A stretch of DNA of 64,000 nucleotides from Echinicola arenosa. GTDB lineage: Bacteria; Bacteroidota; Bacteroidia; Cytophagales; Cyclobacteriaceae. The DNA is taken from positions 372,001 to 436,000 of the forward strand of contig NZ_JACYTQ010000001.1 in NCBI RefSeq assembly GCF_014841125.1, given 5' to 3'. This document shows, one piece after another, positions 18,843-28,603 of this stretch (the stretch's first letter is position 1; each line of letters starts with the position of its first letter). The translations under genes were made by a program, and so were the position numbers. The notes under the pieces are model-generated. The model saw only the letters and a list, made by a program, of their open reading frames with translations. It ran no database searches and was not told the DNA's origin.

Positions 18843-19105
18843 CTGTTTTTGTTTTTCAAAAAGGCAAAACTAACAAAGTAGCCCTTAAAATTTGAGCTTT
18901 TTAACAACATTGACACTTGCCCAACTTCGATTCAGGTTATTTTGTTTTGGGTAAATTTTAAAAACTATTTCTCTATCAACGAAAATAGTTTCTTGGGGTT
19001 AGAAAATAAACTTTAACAAATTGAGAAAATTCCTCCCCTAATTGATAGACACTTTTAAGGGAAATTACCCTGAGGCATCAATTAGTATTTTCAAAAAATA
19101 TTTAA

Positions 19106-20086
19106 TTAAGATAGCACAGTTTCTTTATTGTACTTATTTCTATACTCAATTGGTGTAAGTCCGGTTATTTTTTTGAAGACATTGCGAAAAGCTTTGGTAT
19201 CAGTGTATCCAACATCAAACATGACTTCTGAAATATTTTTTCTTGTGCACTCAAAACTTCTTTTTGCCGCTTCTATTTTCACTCTCTGCAAGTATTCTAT
19301 GACGGTGTTTCCTGTCATTTGCTTGAAACGCCTTTCAAAACTCCTTCTACTTATGGCAACCATTCCTGCCAAATCATCTACATTGAGCTTCTCATCGTAG
19401 TGGTTTTCTATAAACTCCTGAGCCTTTTTTATCTCCTCGTCAGGATGATCTTTTTGCCCATTGAAGATGGCAAATGCTGATTGGCTTTCCCGGTCAATGT
19501 CTATGGCAAAGTATTTGGCTGCCAAAATAGCTGTGCCCCTATCGGTATATTTTTCCAACAAGTACAACAATAAGTTCCAATAAGAATTAGCTCCCCCACT
19601 AGAGTAAACCCTGTTTTCCTCGGTAATAATACTCCCATCAACGACCTCTACATTGGGAAAAGTCTCTCTGAACTCATTATAATAGGCCCAATGCGTTGAA
19701 CATTTTTTCCCATCCAACAAGCCTGTAGCTGCCAACAAAAAAGCTCCTACACATAAGGAAGCTATCTCAGCTCCTTTTCTATATTGATCCAAAATCCAAG
19801 GAATAAATGCTTCATTTAGTTCAACCGCTTGTTTCATATTCCCAAAAAGCGCAGGAATGATAATTAAATTAGTTTCATCCACATCGCTAAAAAGTTTGTC
19901 AGGATGTACAGAAAACACGCCTTCCGCAAGCTTCACCTCTCTTTGCCCCCCAACCAACTGCACCTCAAACAAAGGAACTTTACCTGAAGAAATCAAAAAT
20001 TGATTGGCTGCGGTAAACATATACCGGGGATCAGCAATGGCTTCCATCACTGAAGATTCCGGCACAAGTATGGATACTTTTTTCAT
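19106..20086 (-). CDS. GlxA-like AraC-family transcriptional regulator
   Basis: 326 residues. The N-terminal 190 residues form a DJ-1/PfpI-like domain with the nucleophile-elbow type sequence ASLCVGAFLLAATGLLDGK, followed by STHWAY. The C-terminal 100 residues hold two AraC helix-turn-helix motifs (VDDLAGMVAISRRSFERRFK and the second ending in GLTPIEYRNKY). The GlxA group senses small molecules of unknown identity and activates adjacent genes. It is divergent from the VOC and SRPBCC genes at 20209 and 20659, which are the natural candidates for control. The 18843-19105 spacer behind it shows no further feature. Confidence 0.9.
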   Translation of the reverse strand: MKKVSILVPESSVMEAIADPRYMFTAANQFLISSGKVPLFEVQLVGGQREVKLAEGVFSVHPDKLFSDVDETNLIIIPALFGNMKQAVELNEAFIPWILDQYRKGAEIASLCVGAFLLAATGLLDGKKCSTHWAYYNEFRETFPNVEVVDGSIITEENRVYSSGGANSYWNLLLYLLEKYTDRGTAILAAKYFAIDIDRESQSAFAIFNGQKDHPDEEIKKAQEFIENHYDEKLNVDDLAGMVAISRRSFERRFKQMTGNTVIEYLQRVKIEAAKRSFECTRKNISEVMFDVGYTDTKAFRNVFKKITGLTPIEYRNKYNKETVLS

Positions 20087-20208
20087 GATTAAAGATAATT
20101 AGAAAGCTTGTCGCAATCAACCCTCAAATCCGTCGTCTTCACACCGTTGTAAAGGTCTATTTATTTCTGAACTTTACCAGTACTATTCACTCCATTCATT
20201 TCAATGTT

Positions 20209-20616
20209 ATGAATCAAATCATTAGCTACCTTACATTTAATGGAAACTGTAGAGAAGCCATGTCATTCTATCAAAACTGTTTTGGAGGAACCTTGAGCTT
20301 ACAAACGGTAGGAGAATCTCCCCACTCAAATAAACTTCCTGAAAATTATAAGGGAAAAATTGTTCACGCTATCTTAAAAAATAAAAAGCTGACCATCATA
20401 GGAACTGACTTGGTAGACGAAGTTGGACTTCAAAAAGGAAATTCCATCTCTCTCCTTATCGACACCAAAGAAGAAGAAGAACTGTTTAAATACTATGATA
20501 AATTAGCTGCTGGTGCAAAATCATTCCATCCTATTCAAACAAATTTTTGGGGTGTTCTTTTTGGTGGACTTACCGATAAATTCGGACATCATTGGCTATT
20601 CCAATGTAGAAAATAA
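20209..20616 (+). CDS. VOC family protein (PhnB-like, glyoxalase fold)
   Basis: 135 residues with the PhnB-like start YLTFNGNCREAMSFYQNCFGG and a second half ending in FGGLTDKFGHHWLFQ, the usual pattern of the vicinal oxygen chelate fold. The metal ligands and substrate cannot be assigned. Proteins of this group often accompany SRPBCC proteins and AraC-type regulators in Bacteroidota, as here; detoxification or a stress-related role is a guess from context. The SRPBCC gene follows after 42 bases, probably in the same transcript. Confidence 0.85.
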   Translation: MNQIISYLTFNGNCREAMSFYQNCFGGTLSLQTVGESPHSNKLPENYKGKIVHAILKNKKLTIIGTDLVDEVGLQKGNSISLLIDTKEEEELFKYYDKLAAGAKSFHPIQTNFWGVLFGGLTDKFGHHWLFQCRK

Positions 20617-20658
20617 ACTAAAATACTGGTAAATTGAATATTCTAAACCTTAGTAGAC

Positions 20659-21096
20659 ATGGAAAAATTAACTTTCACAATTCAAATCAACACTTCACCT
20701 GAAAAAGTATGGGAAACACTATGGGATGACAAGTCTTACCAAGCATGGACTGCTGTTTTCAGTGAAGGTTCCCGAGCTGAAACAGACTGGAAAGAAGGTA
20801 GTAAAGTGTTATTTCTGGACGGAAATGGACAAGGAATGGTCAGTAGAATTGCCAAAACTATTCCTAATAAATACATGTCCATAGAACATTTAGGGTTTTA
20901 TGACAATGGAAAAGAAGACCTAGAAAGTGAAAAGGTAAAGAGCTGGGCAGGGGTCCATGAAAACTATACACTCAAAAATATCGACGGAAATACGGAACTG
21001 TTAGTTGAAATGGATACTGTTGAGGAGTACAAAGAATACTTTAACGATACATGGCCCAAAGCACTACTCAAACTAAAATCAATTGCTGAAGACTAG
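20659..21096 (+). CDS. SRPBCC (AHSA1-like) ligand-binding protein
   Basis: 145 residues. Starts MEKLTFTIQINTSPEKVWETLWD, the first strand and helix typical of the START/Bet v1-like SRPBCC fold, and ends with a long C-terminal helix (FNDTWPKALLKLKSIAE). The fold makes a hydrophobic pocket for an unknown ligand. No catalytic residues can be named. Second gene of a likely VOC-SRPBCC unit under the divergent GlxA-type regulator; it ends in an unusually long perfect hairpin. Confidence 0.85.
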   Translation: MEKLTFTIQINTSPEKVWETLWDDKSYQAWTAVFSEGSRAETDWKEGSKVLFLDGNGQGMVSRIAKTIPNKYMSIEHLGFYDNGKEDLESEKVKSWAGVHENYTLKNIDGNTELLVEMDTVEEYKEYFNDTWPKALLKLKSIAED

Positions 21097-21140
21097 AAAA
21101 TAAAAGCGGTGCAATGAATATTGCACCGCTTTTATTTTCT
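21095..21140 (+). terminator. Long perfect terminator hairpin
   Basis: A 21-bp perfect stem (arms 21095-21115 and 21120-21140) with the tetraloop GAAT; A-rich and T-rich outer ends let it act in both directions. It overlaps the stop codon of the SRPBCC gene. Confidence 0.9.
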
Positions 21141-21214
21141 TCAAAAATTTGATCCATTTAAAAAAACATTAGCTGCATGGTACGCAGAAACAGTAATAGC
21201 TCTCTTTCTTCTGA

Positions 21215-21301
21215 CTACAAAACAATAATTAAAATGACTATTGCCAACCAAACAAAAGCAGACGCAGTCAGGAACACTTTAAACTTTTTTTCATCGCTCA
21301 T
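21215..21301 (-). CDS. Candidate 28-residue single-span membrane protein
   Basis: A short open frame starting ATG at 21301, too short for routine gene callers. The product begins MSDEKKFKVF, then has a hydrophobic run of about 17 residues (LTASAFVWLAIVILIIVL) and ends at TAG. A charged cytoplasmic start followed by one membrane helix is the typical layout of a small membrane protein. No Shine-Dalgarno is seen, which is normal for this group. It sits alone in the 21141-21442 spacer, antisense to the preceding VOC-SRPBCC genes; the rest of that spacer shows nothing else. It could still be a chance frame. Confidence 0.4.
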   Translation of the reverse strand: MSDEKKFKVFLTASAFVWLAIVILIIVL

Positions 21302-21442
21302 GCTTTAAGTTAAGAAACTTAGCTTAAATATCCAAAAACCAAAACAAAACCAAAACACTTAAAATCAAATATTTACAGGAATTTATAAGGAAACCAAAAC
21401 CTACAACAAAAGCTTTTAACCCTATTAAAGCAAATAACAAAA

Positions 21443-22459
21443 TCACATAAACTTTCCCCCTCTAATATTTTCGCTTAACTCATGATAGTGCTTTTGATTT
21501 TGGGACATATTATTCACGTTCCAATTTATCTTTTGCGATTTGGGATACTTTCTGACAGGGCAGTCTTTCACTTGACAATAATGACAGCATTTCTCCGGCA
21601 AACAAGGGTCAGCATGAACAAAAATCTCAACATTTCCCAACATATTTTTCTCCAATACTTCCTCCACCCGTTCCACTTCCTCATGGACCTCCCTCAGTTC
21701 AAAGTAATACGGTAAAGTCAAATGCAGGTCAATATGTTTATCTGCACCATATTGCTGGGCCCTCATGTTATGGATGTCGATCCAGTTATTCTTTCGATGC
21801 TTGTTCAGCACCTTGACCATTGCTATCATTGAGGTTGGGTTTCTTTCATCCATTAATCCAGCCACAGACTTTCTAACTAAACCATAACCATTGTAAATGA
21901 TATAAAGTGCAAATAGAATTGAAAACACACCATCAAGCACATCTAAACCTGTGTAATAGATTATACCCACACCGATGATAAGGACAAAGCTACTAAAAGC
22001 ATCTGTCAGAATATGCCTTCCATCAGCCTCCAAGGTAAGACTATTATGCTCTTTTCCTTTCTTGAAAAGCATGTAGCCTAAAAAACCATTAATAGCTCCT
22101 GAAAAACCTACCAAAGCCATCCCATATGGCAAAGATCTTAATACAGATGGAAAAATAAATCCAATAATAGATTGGTAAATAATAAAAAAGCCCGCAAGAA
22201 TAATCAGAACCCCTTCAATTCCAGCACTAAAAAACTCGATTTTCCCGTGACCATATGGGTGGTTTTGATCGCGAGGCATAGAGCTCAGATGGATACTATA
22301 AAAGGCGAAGCCCGAAGCCACCACATTGACAATACTTTCCAAAGCATCTGTCAATATCGCATTTGACCGTGTCAAATAATAAGAATAAAATTTAAGTATA
22401 AGCAACAGGACACTGATGACAAAAGAGGCAATAATCCAATGCTTTCTAGGATTGTTCAC
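21443..22459 (-). CDS. Cation diffusion facilitator (CDF) transporter with Cys/His-rich tail
   Basis: 338 residues, GTG start at 22459. Six membrane helices in the first 200 residues, with the CDF signature HPYGHGKIEFFSAGIEG. It exports Zn, Fe, Mn or similar divalent metals by proton antiport. After the cytoplasmic domain (IDLHLTLPYYFELREVHEEVE) comes an extra tail with HADPCLPEKCCHYCQVKDC, whose five Cys and neighbouring His could form a metal-binding knuckle, followed by about 40 polar residues. This tail is not part of the minimal family. The ArsC-like gene lies 34 bases upstream on the same strand. Confidence 0.9.
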   Translation of the reverse strand: MNNPRKHWIIASFVISVLLLILKFYSYYLTRSNAILTDALESIVNVVASGFAFYSIHLSSMPRDQNHPYGHGKIEFFSAGIEGVLIILAGFFIIYQSIIGFIFPSVLRSLPYGMALVGFSGAINGFLGYMLFKKGKEHNSLTLEADGRHILTDAFSSFVLIIGVGIIYYTGLDVLDGVFSILFALYIIYNGYGLVRKSVAGLMDERNPTSMIAMVKVLNKHRKNNWIDIHNMRAQQYGADKHIDLHLTLPYYFELREVHEEVERVEEVLEKNMLGNVEIFVHADPCLPEKCCHYCQVKDCPVRKYPKSQKINWNVNNMSQNQKHYHELSENIRGGKFM

Positions 22460-22493
22460 AAGTGGTTCTCTTTAACGCAAATGGAAAGACAAT

Positions 22494-22847
22494 TTATAAA
22501 ATCTCCAATATATTTTCCGGTGGTCTTCCGATAACTGCCTTACGCTCTTTGATTACTATAGGACGCTCAATTAGAATGGGATTATCCACCATAATATCAA
22601 TCAGTTCATCCTCCCCATACGATTTACCTTTGAAATTTTCCTTCCATACATTTTCATTCTTACGAATCAATTGATCTGCTGAAATCCCTAACATTTGAAC
22701 TACAGCCTTAAGCTCGGTCTTTGAAGGAGGAGTCTCCAGGTATTTAATGATCTCTATTTGTTCCCCTGGCATTTTCTCCTGAAGCAATTTCAGTGAATTC
22801 CTGCTTTTACCGCATCTTGGGTTATGAAAAATCTTTACTTTACTCAT
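22494..22847 (-). CDS. ArsC-family thioredoxin-fold protein (arsenate reductase-like)
   Basis: 117 residues with the ArsC active-site layout FHNPRCGKSRNSL (single Cys at about residue 12) and the C-terminal ERPIVIKERKAVIGRPPENI, where the Arg-rich part binds the oxyanion. This is the glutaredoxin-coupled ArsC/YffB type. It may reduce arsenate, but YffB/Spx-like relatives with the same motif have other roles. No other ars gene is nearby. It precedes the CDF transporter, so a metal/metalloid stress unit is possible. Confidence 0.88.
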   Translation of the reverse strand: MSKVKIFHNPRCGKSRNSLKLLQEKMPGEQIEIIKYLETPPSKTELKAVVQMLGISADQLIRKNENVWKENFKGKSYGEDELIDIMVDNPILIERPIVIKERKAVIGRPPENILEIL

Positions 22848-23113
22848 TTCACTTTTTTATTAAGAATTCAAAATTAATTATTCAATGTAGAAAATAAAAT
22901 CATGAAAGTTCCCCCTGCCTTCTATCCAAAACAAAGAAAACCATACATATTTTGTATCGGTACTTAAATTATAATAGAACCTCATCATATATACCCTTCA
23001 GCTCACTGATTTGTTTTGAGGTACTTCACCATACTTCAAAACAGCTTTATTTGTAATTTAAATAAAAAGCTTTCATTAACTTTACTTGCCCAATAGAATA
23101 CCTTAACAGCACC

Positions 23114-24061
23114 ATGAACAAGCTTCATTCTTTACATCAATTATTATTTTCTTTATCCCTAATTATCATCTTTCTTTTTTCCTGTGACTCCTTAGAAGAC
23201 AAAAAAGGCAGGTTCCTTTTGAAAGGAAACAATAAAATGTTGGAAAACGATTACGAAGGAGCCATAGATTTTTACAATGAGGCCATTGACTTGGATCCAG
23301 AGTTTGTTGATGCTTTTTACAATAGAGGTATTTCAAACCTTAGGATGGCCAAACTGGACCAAGCCATCAATGACTTTTCAAAAGCACTTGAAATCGACCA
23401 AGCGAATTATGATGCCCGATACCAGAGAGCCCTAACTTATCTTGACAATGGAGAAAACTACAAATCGCTAGCTGATGCAGATCGGCTTATTGCGAACGCG
23501 CCCCAAAATTATAAAGGCTATTTCATAAGAGGCTTAGCTCAAGAAGCACTTACCAATTACTCACAAGCCTTGACTGCCTTTAACAATGCAATTGAACTAG
23601 ACAGTAAAATAACGGATCTTTATGTCAACAGGGCTACCATATACTATTACTTGGAAGACTATCAAATGGCAGAAGAAGACCTAAAAACCGCTGAAAAAAC
23701 CAACCCTAACGAAGCCAATATTTACAACTTAAGGTCATTGATCGCTTTTGAAAACAGTGAGTATAGTACAGCACTAAACTGGGTTCAAAAAGCCATCGAC
23801 CTCAATTCTGGTCAAGCTTACTTTTACAATAACCGCGGACTGTATTATCTCTTTCATGGAGACTTGGAAAAAGGAATAGAAGACATCAACTTCAGCCTTA
23901 AGCAAAACAGTAAAAACCTATACGCTCTCAGAAATAAGGGCATCTATTATTATTTTAAAAAAGACAAAGCGCTTGCCCAAAAATATTTATCAGAAGTCCA
24001 TCAAAAAGCCCCATCAATCAAGCTAACTCAAAAGTACCTCGAACTGACTCAGACTTTATGA
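23114..24061 (+). CDS. TPR-repeat lipoprotein
   Basis: 315 residues. Signal with lipobox LFSCD, so the mature protein is lipid-anchored at about Cys24. The rest consists of tandem tetratricopeptide repeats (for example AIDFYNEAIDLDPEFVDAFY and AINDFSKALEIDQANYDARY), about seven copies to the C-terminus. TPR arrays hold protein partners; no enzyme domain is present. It is convergent with the histidine kinase gene and overlaps its 3' end by 13 bases. The spacer 22848-23113 before it contains no other recognisable signal. Confidence 0.88.
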   Translation: MNKLHSLHQLLFSLSLIIIFLFSCDSLEDKKGRFLLKGNNKMLENDYEGAIDFYNEAIDLDPEFVDAFYNRGISNLRMAKLDQAINDFSKALEIDQANYDARYQRALTYLDNGENYKSLADADRLIANAPQNYKGYFIRGLAQEALTNYSQALTAFNNAIELDSKITDLYVNRATIYYYLEDYQMAEEDLKTAEKTNPNEANIYNLRSLIAFENSEYSTALNWVQKAIDLNSGQAYFYNNRGLYYLFHGDLEKGIEDINFSLKQNSKNLYALRNKGIYYYFKKDKALAQKYLSEVHQKAPSIKLTQKYLELTQTL

Positions 24062-25932
24062 GCCTTTATCAGTTCTTTGATCCTTCCCTGTAATTCTAGT
24101 GCATCTATTGGCTTGGAGATAAAGCTATCCATTAGCCTGTCCTCCATTCTATTTTGAAGCTCGCTTTTTGAAGCAGCTGTCAAGGCTATAATAGGTATCG
24201 ATGTCTTTTCTTTTATTAGCCTTGCAGCCTCATAACCATCCATCACAGGCATTTGAAGATCCATCAAGATGATGTCATACCTTTTTATGTCAACAGCTCT
24301 CAGTGCCTCCTCTCCATTACAAACCCTTTCACATTCAAAGCCCCACCTTCTTATGATCTTCATAATGACAATGGCATTCACTTCGTTGTCCTCAGCAAGT
24401 AGGACACGGGGCTTCTCCAATGGAGTCTCTGTCTCTGCTATAGATGGCTTAAGCACCTCAATACTATTCTCAGCAAAAGACTTATCAAAGGTAATTTCAA
24501 AGAAAAAAGTACTCCCAACACCTACTTCTGATTCCAGTTGGATCTGGCTCCCCATGTTTTCCAATAACCTTTTGGTAATCGGCATTCCCAGGCCAGTTCC
24601 ACCATATTTTACATCAAAACTATGACTTACCTGATCGAATTCATTGAACACTTTTTTGAAGTCCTCCCTAGCAATACCGATACCTGTATCTTTCACCTCA
24701 AAATAAACCCTAACTTGATTCTCTGTGTCTTGCACTAAAGTAGCTGTTAAATTCACCCTTCCCTCATTGGTAAACTTCAGTGCATTAGTCATAAGGTTAT
24801 TTAACACTTGAGACAACCTTACCTTATCTCCCAAAACGTTAACATCCAACCTATCGGACACAATCAGGTTGACTTGATTTTTGGATTCATGGGCTTGGTA
24901 CTTCAAGCCATTCACCACTTGTCCCAAGAGTTGCTTAACATTAAAAGGCTTGTGCTCAATGGACATTTTACCTGACTCTATCTTTTGGAAATCCAATAAG
25001 TCATTGATCATAATAATCAGGTTATCCACTGCAAAATTGATTGTATTTAACGGCCCTTCTTGAAGCTTACTGTGCTCTTCTCCAAAAAGTGAATAGACTG
25101 AACCAGAGATTGCATTCAAAGGAGTCCTGATCTCATGGGTAATCATAGAAATAAAATCAGATTTGGTCCTGCTGGATTCCTCTGCAACCTTTTTAGCAGC
25201 TTCCAACTCTAATTCCCTTTCCTTAATGTCTGTAATATCAATTATGCTTCCATACCAATTAATTCCTGAAGGTAAACTTTCAGGGGAAGCCACACCAATT
25301 ACCCATCGAGGCCCCTCTTCAGGATTGATAATTATCCGGAATTCACATCTCCAGTGCGCCATGGATCTGGTGCTATAAACGATAGTCTTCAAAACCATCC
25401 CAATATCATCTGGATGAACCCTACTCAGTAAAAAATCTATGCTTTTAAAATGATCCTTGTCTTTTCCAGCCATATCAAACATTCCCTTCCGACTCTCACT
25501 GAAATATTTGAAGCTCATCTTGCCTCTATCATCCATGACCATTTGAAAAAGTGCGGTGGGTATTTTGTCAAGTAAATTCTTGAAAAAAAAATCTTCAGCC
25601 TTTACCTGCTTATTAAAGATATCCAAAGATACTTCACTATCCTGCAAAGAGATCTTGCTACCTTTTTGAAACAGGTAATAGTCTCCACCTATTTGATCAT
25701 TCTCAACAAAAAATGAATAAAAATCATTGTTATAGTGTATAATATTCTCCTCTTGAAATAACAGGGTATTAATATCTAACCCCAAACCTCTTAGACTTTC
25801 ATCAGAAAGTAACTTACCTATTTCATTTTCAAAAGCCTTGTTCCCATACACAATAGCATATGGAAAAACCTTTTCAACAATAAAAACCATCTCAGAAGAT
25901 TGGTCTGTTATAGTCCTAAAGAGATTATTCAA
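24049..25932 (-). CDS. Hybrid histidine kinase (PAS, HisKA, HATPase, receiver)
   Basis: 627 residues, no signal peptide and no clear membrane span, so probably soluble. Two PAS-like regions occupy about 1-235 (the second ends in SIIDITDIKEREL). The HisKA box ISMITHEIRTPLNA has the phosphorylated His266. The ATPase shows Asn383 (NNLMTNALKF), DTGIGI and GTGLGM. The C-terminal receiver has LLAEDNEVNA and the phospho-acceptor Asp558 in ILMDLQMPVMDG. It would pass phosphate from His to its own receiver. No response regulator or output gene is adjacent, so its targets are unknown. Confidence 0.93.
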   Translation of the reverse strand: MNNLFRTITDQSSEMVFIVEKVFPYAIVYGNKAFENEIGKLLSDESLRGLGLDINTLLFQEENIIHYNNDFYSFFVENDQIGGDYYLFQKGSKISLQDSEVSLDIFNKQVKAEDFFFKNLLDKIPTALFQMVMDDRGKMSFKYFSESRKGMFDMAGKDKDHFKSIDFLLSRVHPDDIGMVLKTIVYSTRSMAHWRCEFRIIINPEEGPRWVIGVASPESLPSGINWYGSIIDITDIKERELELEAAKKVAEESSRTKSDFISMITHEIRTPLNAISGSVYSLFGEEHSKLQEGPLNTINFAVDNLIIMINDLLDFQKIESGKMSIEHKPFNVKQLLGQVVNGLKYQAHESKNQVNLIVSDRLDVNVLGDKVRLSQVLNNLMTNALKFTNEGRVNLTATLVQDTENQVRVYFEVKDTGIGIAREDFKKVFNEFDQVSHSFDVKYGGTGLGMPITKRLLENMGSQIQLESEVGVGSTFFFEITFDKSFAENSIEVLKPSIAETETPLEKPRVLLAEDNEVNAIVIMKIIRRWGFECERVCNGEEALRAVDIKRYDIILMDLQMPVMDGYEAARLIKEKTSIPIIALTAASKSELQNRMEDRLMDSFISKPIDALELQGRIKELIKAHKV

Positions 25933-26110
25933 ATTCCTATCTTTTATGCAATTACAAAAAACCGCTTTAAAATAGACGAAACTTTGGAATAAATCAAAAC
26001 TAATACTGAAATTTATAATATTATATAATTAATCAAACATTTAATTTAAAAATAACAATTCATCTAGAACTTATAATCATCGATATAGTGAAAGCTAAAT
26101 CGATTAACAT

Positions 26111-26143
26111 AAAAAAAAGCTTACCGAACAAATCGGCAAGCTT
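26111..26143 (-). terminator. Terminator of the aconitase gene
   Basis: On the minus strand AAGCTTGCCGA pairs with TCGGTAAGCTT (one G-U), followed by a run of T. The rest of the 25933-26167 spacer is AT-rich and featureless. Confidence 0.88.
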
Positions 26144-26167
26144 CTAACTTTTAATCAATAAAATCAA

Positions 26168-28435
26168 TTAACTTTTTTGTTGTGCTTTGATCAAGTTCAA
26201 CGCCGAACCAGCCTTAAACCAACCAATCTGGGCATCGTTGTAACTATGGTTAGCAACAATCACATCTTTGGAACCATCCGCATGGACAAATTCCAAATTA
26301 AGCGGCTTATCGGGAGCAAACTGATCAAGATCCAAGAAGTTGATGGTATCATCTTCTTTTACCTTATCATAGTCGGTCTCATTGGCAAATGTCAATGCCA
26401 ACATACCTTGCTTTTTCAAGTTGGTTTCGTGAATTCTAGCAAATGACTTCACCAATACCGCTTTCACGCCAAGGTGTCTTGGTTCCATGGCAGCATGCTC
26501 TCTGGAAGAGCCTTCACCATAGTTATGGTCACCTACTACGATAGTTGGCACACCTGCTGCTTTGTAAGCTCTTTGAATTGCAGGAACCGGACCATATTCG
26601 CCTGTCAATTGGCTCTTCACACTGTTGGTTTCTTCATTGAATGCATTCACGGCACCAATCAAGCAGTTATCAGAAATATTATCCAAATGACCTCTAAACC
26701 TCAACCATGGACCAGCCATTGAGATGTGGTCAGTAGTACACTTCCCAAAAGCCTTGATCAAAAGTTTTGCACACGTGATGTTCTGCCCATTCCAAGGAGC
26801 AAAAGGCTCCAACAACTGAAGTCTCTTGGAGTCAGGATTTACAATAACCTCTACACCACTACCATCTTCCGCAGGAGCTTGATAGCCATTATCTTCTACA
26901 GCAAATCCTTTCTCTGGAAGCTCATCACCTTTTGGTGGGTCTAAAGTCACTTCCTCACCATCAGCATTAACCAACTTGTCTGTAAGTGGATTGAAACCTA
27001 AATCACCAGAGATGGCAATCGCAGCAACCATTTCAGGAGAAGTCACAAAAGCATGGGTATTAGGGTTACCATCTGCACGCTTAGAGAAGTTTCTGTTAAA
27101 AGAGTGAACAATGGTGTTTTTTTCTTGCTTGTCCGCACCAGTTCTGGCCCATTGACCGATACAAGGCCCACAAGCATTGGTAAAGATAGTTGCATCAAGA
27201 TCTTCGAAAATCTTTAATAAACCATCTCTATCGGCAGTAAATCTTACTTGCTCGGAACCTGGGTTAATTCCAAAATCAGCTTTGGTTTTCAATTTTTTAT
27301 CCACAGCTTGCTGAGCAATGGAAGATGCTCTTGACAAATCTTCATAAGAAGAATTGGTACATGAACCGATGAGACCCCACTCTACTTTGGTTGGCCATCC
27401 ATTTTTCTCTGCTTCAGCTCTAATTTGAGAAACTGGAGTAGCTCTATCTGGAGTAAATGGCCCATTGATATGTGGCTCAAGGGTAGAAAGGTCAATTTCA
27501 ATTACCTGATCAAAATATTGCCCCGGATTCGCATAAACTTCATCATCACCTGTCAAATGCTCTTTAACCTCATTGGCCAAATCAGCAACATCTGCACGGT
27601 CAGTAGCTCTCAGATAACGTGCCATTGATTCATCGTAACCAAAAGTGGAAGTTGTAGCTCCAATTTCAGCCCCCATGTTACAAATAGTACCTTTACCAGT
27701 TGCTGAAAGTGACTGGGCACCTTCACCAAAATATTCAACGATGCAACCAGTACCACCTTTTACGGTAAGGATTCCAGCTACTTTCAAAATCACATCTTTG
27801 GCAGAAGTCCAACCGTTCATTTTACCGGTCAGCTTCACTCCAATCAATTTAGGGAATTTCAATTCCCAAGCCATTCCGGCCATTACATCTACGGCATCCG
27901 CCCCACCTACACCAATAGCAACCATACCTAGACCGCCGGCATTTACGGTGTGGGAATCTGTCCCGATCATCATCCCTCCAGGAAAAGCATAATTTTCCAA
28001 AACCACTTGGTGAATAATACCTGCTCCAGGTTTCCAGAAACCAATACCATATTTATTGGAAACTGATTCCAAAAAGTTAAATACTTCACCACTGGCAGTA
28101 AGCGAGCTCTTCAAATCTTCTTTCGCTCCATTTTGTGCCAAAATTAAGTGGTCACAATGAGCTGTAGAAGGTACTGCGACTTTTTCCTTTCCAGCCTGCA
28201 TAAACTGCAATAAGGCCATCTGGGCAGTAGCATCTTGCATTGCCACTCTATCAGGAGCAAAATCTACGTAAGACTTCCCTCTTTCAAAGCTTTGTGTAGC
28301 GTTTCCTTCCCAAAGGTGTGCGTAAAGGATTTTCTCTGCTAAAGTAAGTGGTTTACCCACCACCTTCCTGGCAGCTGCAATACGCTCAGGATACTTCGCA
28401 TACACTGCCTTGATCATTTCTATATCAAATGCCAT
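26168..28435 (-). CDS. acn: Aconitate hydratase
   Basis: 755-residue TCA-cycle enzyme converting citrate to isocitrate. The three Cys that hold the 4Fe-4S cluster are in GSCTNSS and ACGPCIGQW. Other signatures are [14 protein letters not shown] near residue 160 and the C-terminal swivel domain with [16 protein letters not shown]. The length and sequence style match the mitochondrial-type aconitase used by Bacteroidota rather than the 890-residue bacterial AcnA. Single gene with its own terminator and a TATCTTTG -7 box upstream. Confidence 0.95.
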   Translation of the reverse strand: MAFDIEMIKAVYAKYPERIAAARKVVGKPLTLAEKILYAHLWEGNATQSFERGKSYVDFAPDRVAMQDATAQMALLQFMQAGKEKVAVPSTAHCDHLILAQNGAKEDLKSSLTASGEVFNFLESVSNKYGIGFWKPGAGIIHQVVLENYAFPGGMMIGTDSHTVNAGGLGMVAIGVGGADAVDVMAGMAWELKFPKLIGVKLTGKMNGWTSAKDVILKVAGILTVKGGTGCIVEYFGEGAQSLSATGKGTICNMGAEIGATTSTFGYDESMARYLRATDRADVADLANEVKEHLTGDDEVYANPGQYFDQVIEIDLSTLEPHINGPFTPDRATPVSQIRAEAEKNGWPTKVEWGLIGSCTNSSYEDLSRASSIAQQAVDKKLKTKADFGINPGSEQVRFTADRDGLLKIFEDLDATIFTNACGPCIGQWARTGADKQEKNTIVHSFNRNFSKRADGNPNTHAFVTSPEMVAAIAISGDLGFNPLTDKLVNADGEEVTLDPPKGDELPEKGFAVEDNGYQAPAEDGSGVEVIVNPDSKRLQLLEPFAPWNGQNITCAKLLIKAFGKCTTDHISMAGPWLRFRGHLDNISDNCLIGAVNAFNEETNSVKSQLTGEYGPVPAIQRAYKAAGVPTIVVGDHNYGEGSSREHAAMEPRHLGVKAVLVKSFARIHETNLKKQGMLALTFANETDYDKVKEDDTINFLDLDQFAPDKPLNLEFVHADGSKDVIVANHSYNDAQIGWFKAGSALNLIKAQQKS

Positions 28436-28483
28436 TTGAAATGAATTATTTTAGTGATAACTTGATTTCGATTAAATCGTTGG

Positions 28484-28491
28484 CAAAGATA
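28484..28491 (-). promoter_or_regulatory. Candidate -7 box of the aconitase gene
   Basis: TATCTTTG on the minus strand, a full match to TAnnTTTG, about 50 bases before the ATG. A TTTG lies further upstream than usual (about 23 bases), so the -33 box is uncertain. Confidence 0.45.
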
Positions 28492-28603
28492 CAGTTTTAG
28501 GCGAAAAAGAGAAGCAAAAGCTAAGTATTGTCACTTATTTATAAGGGTTTAAAATAACCCTTTAATAGTTCCTAGAAGGGTTTTTGACAGAATTACCCTC
28601 TTA

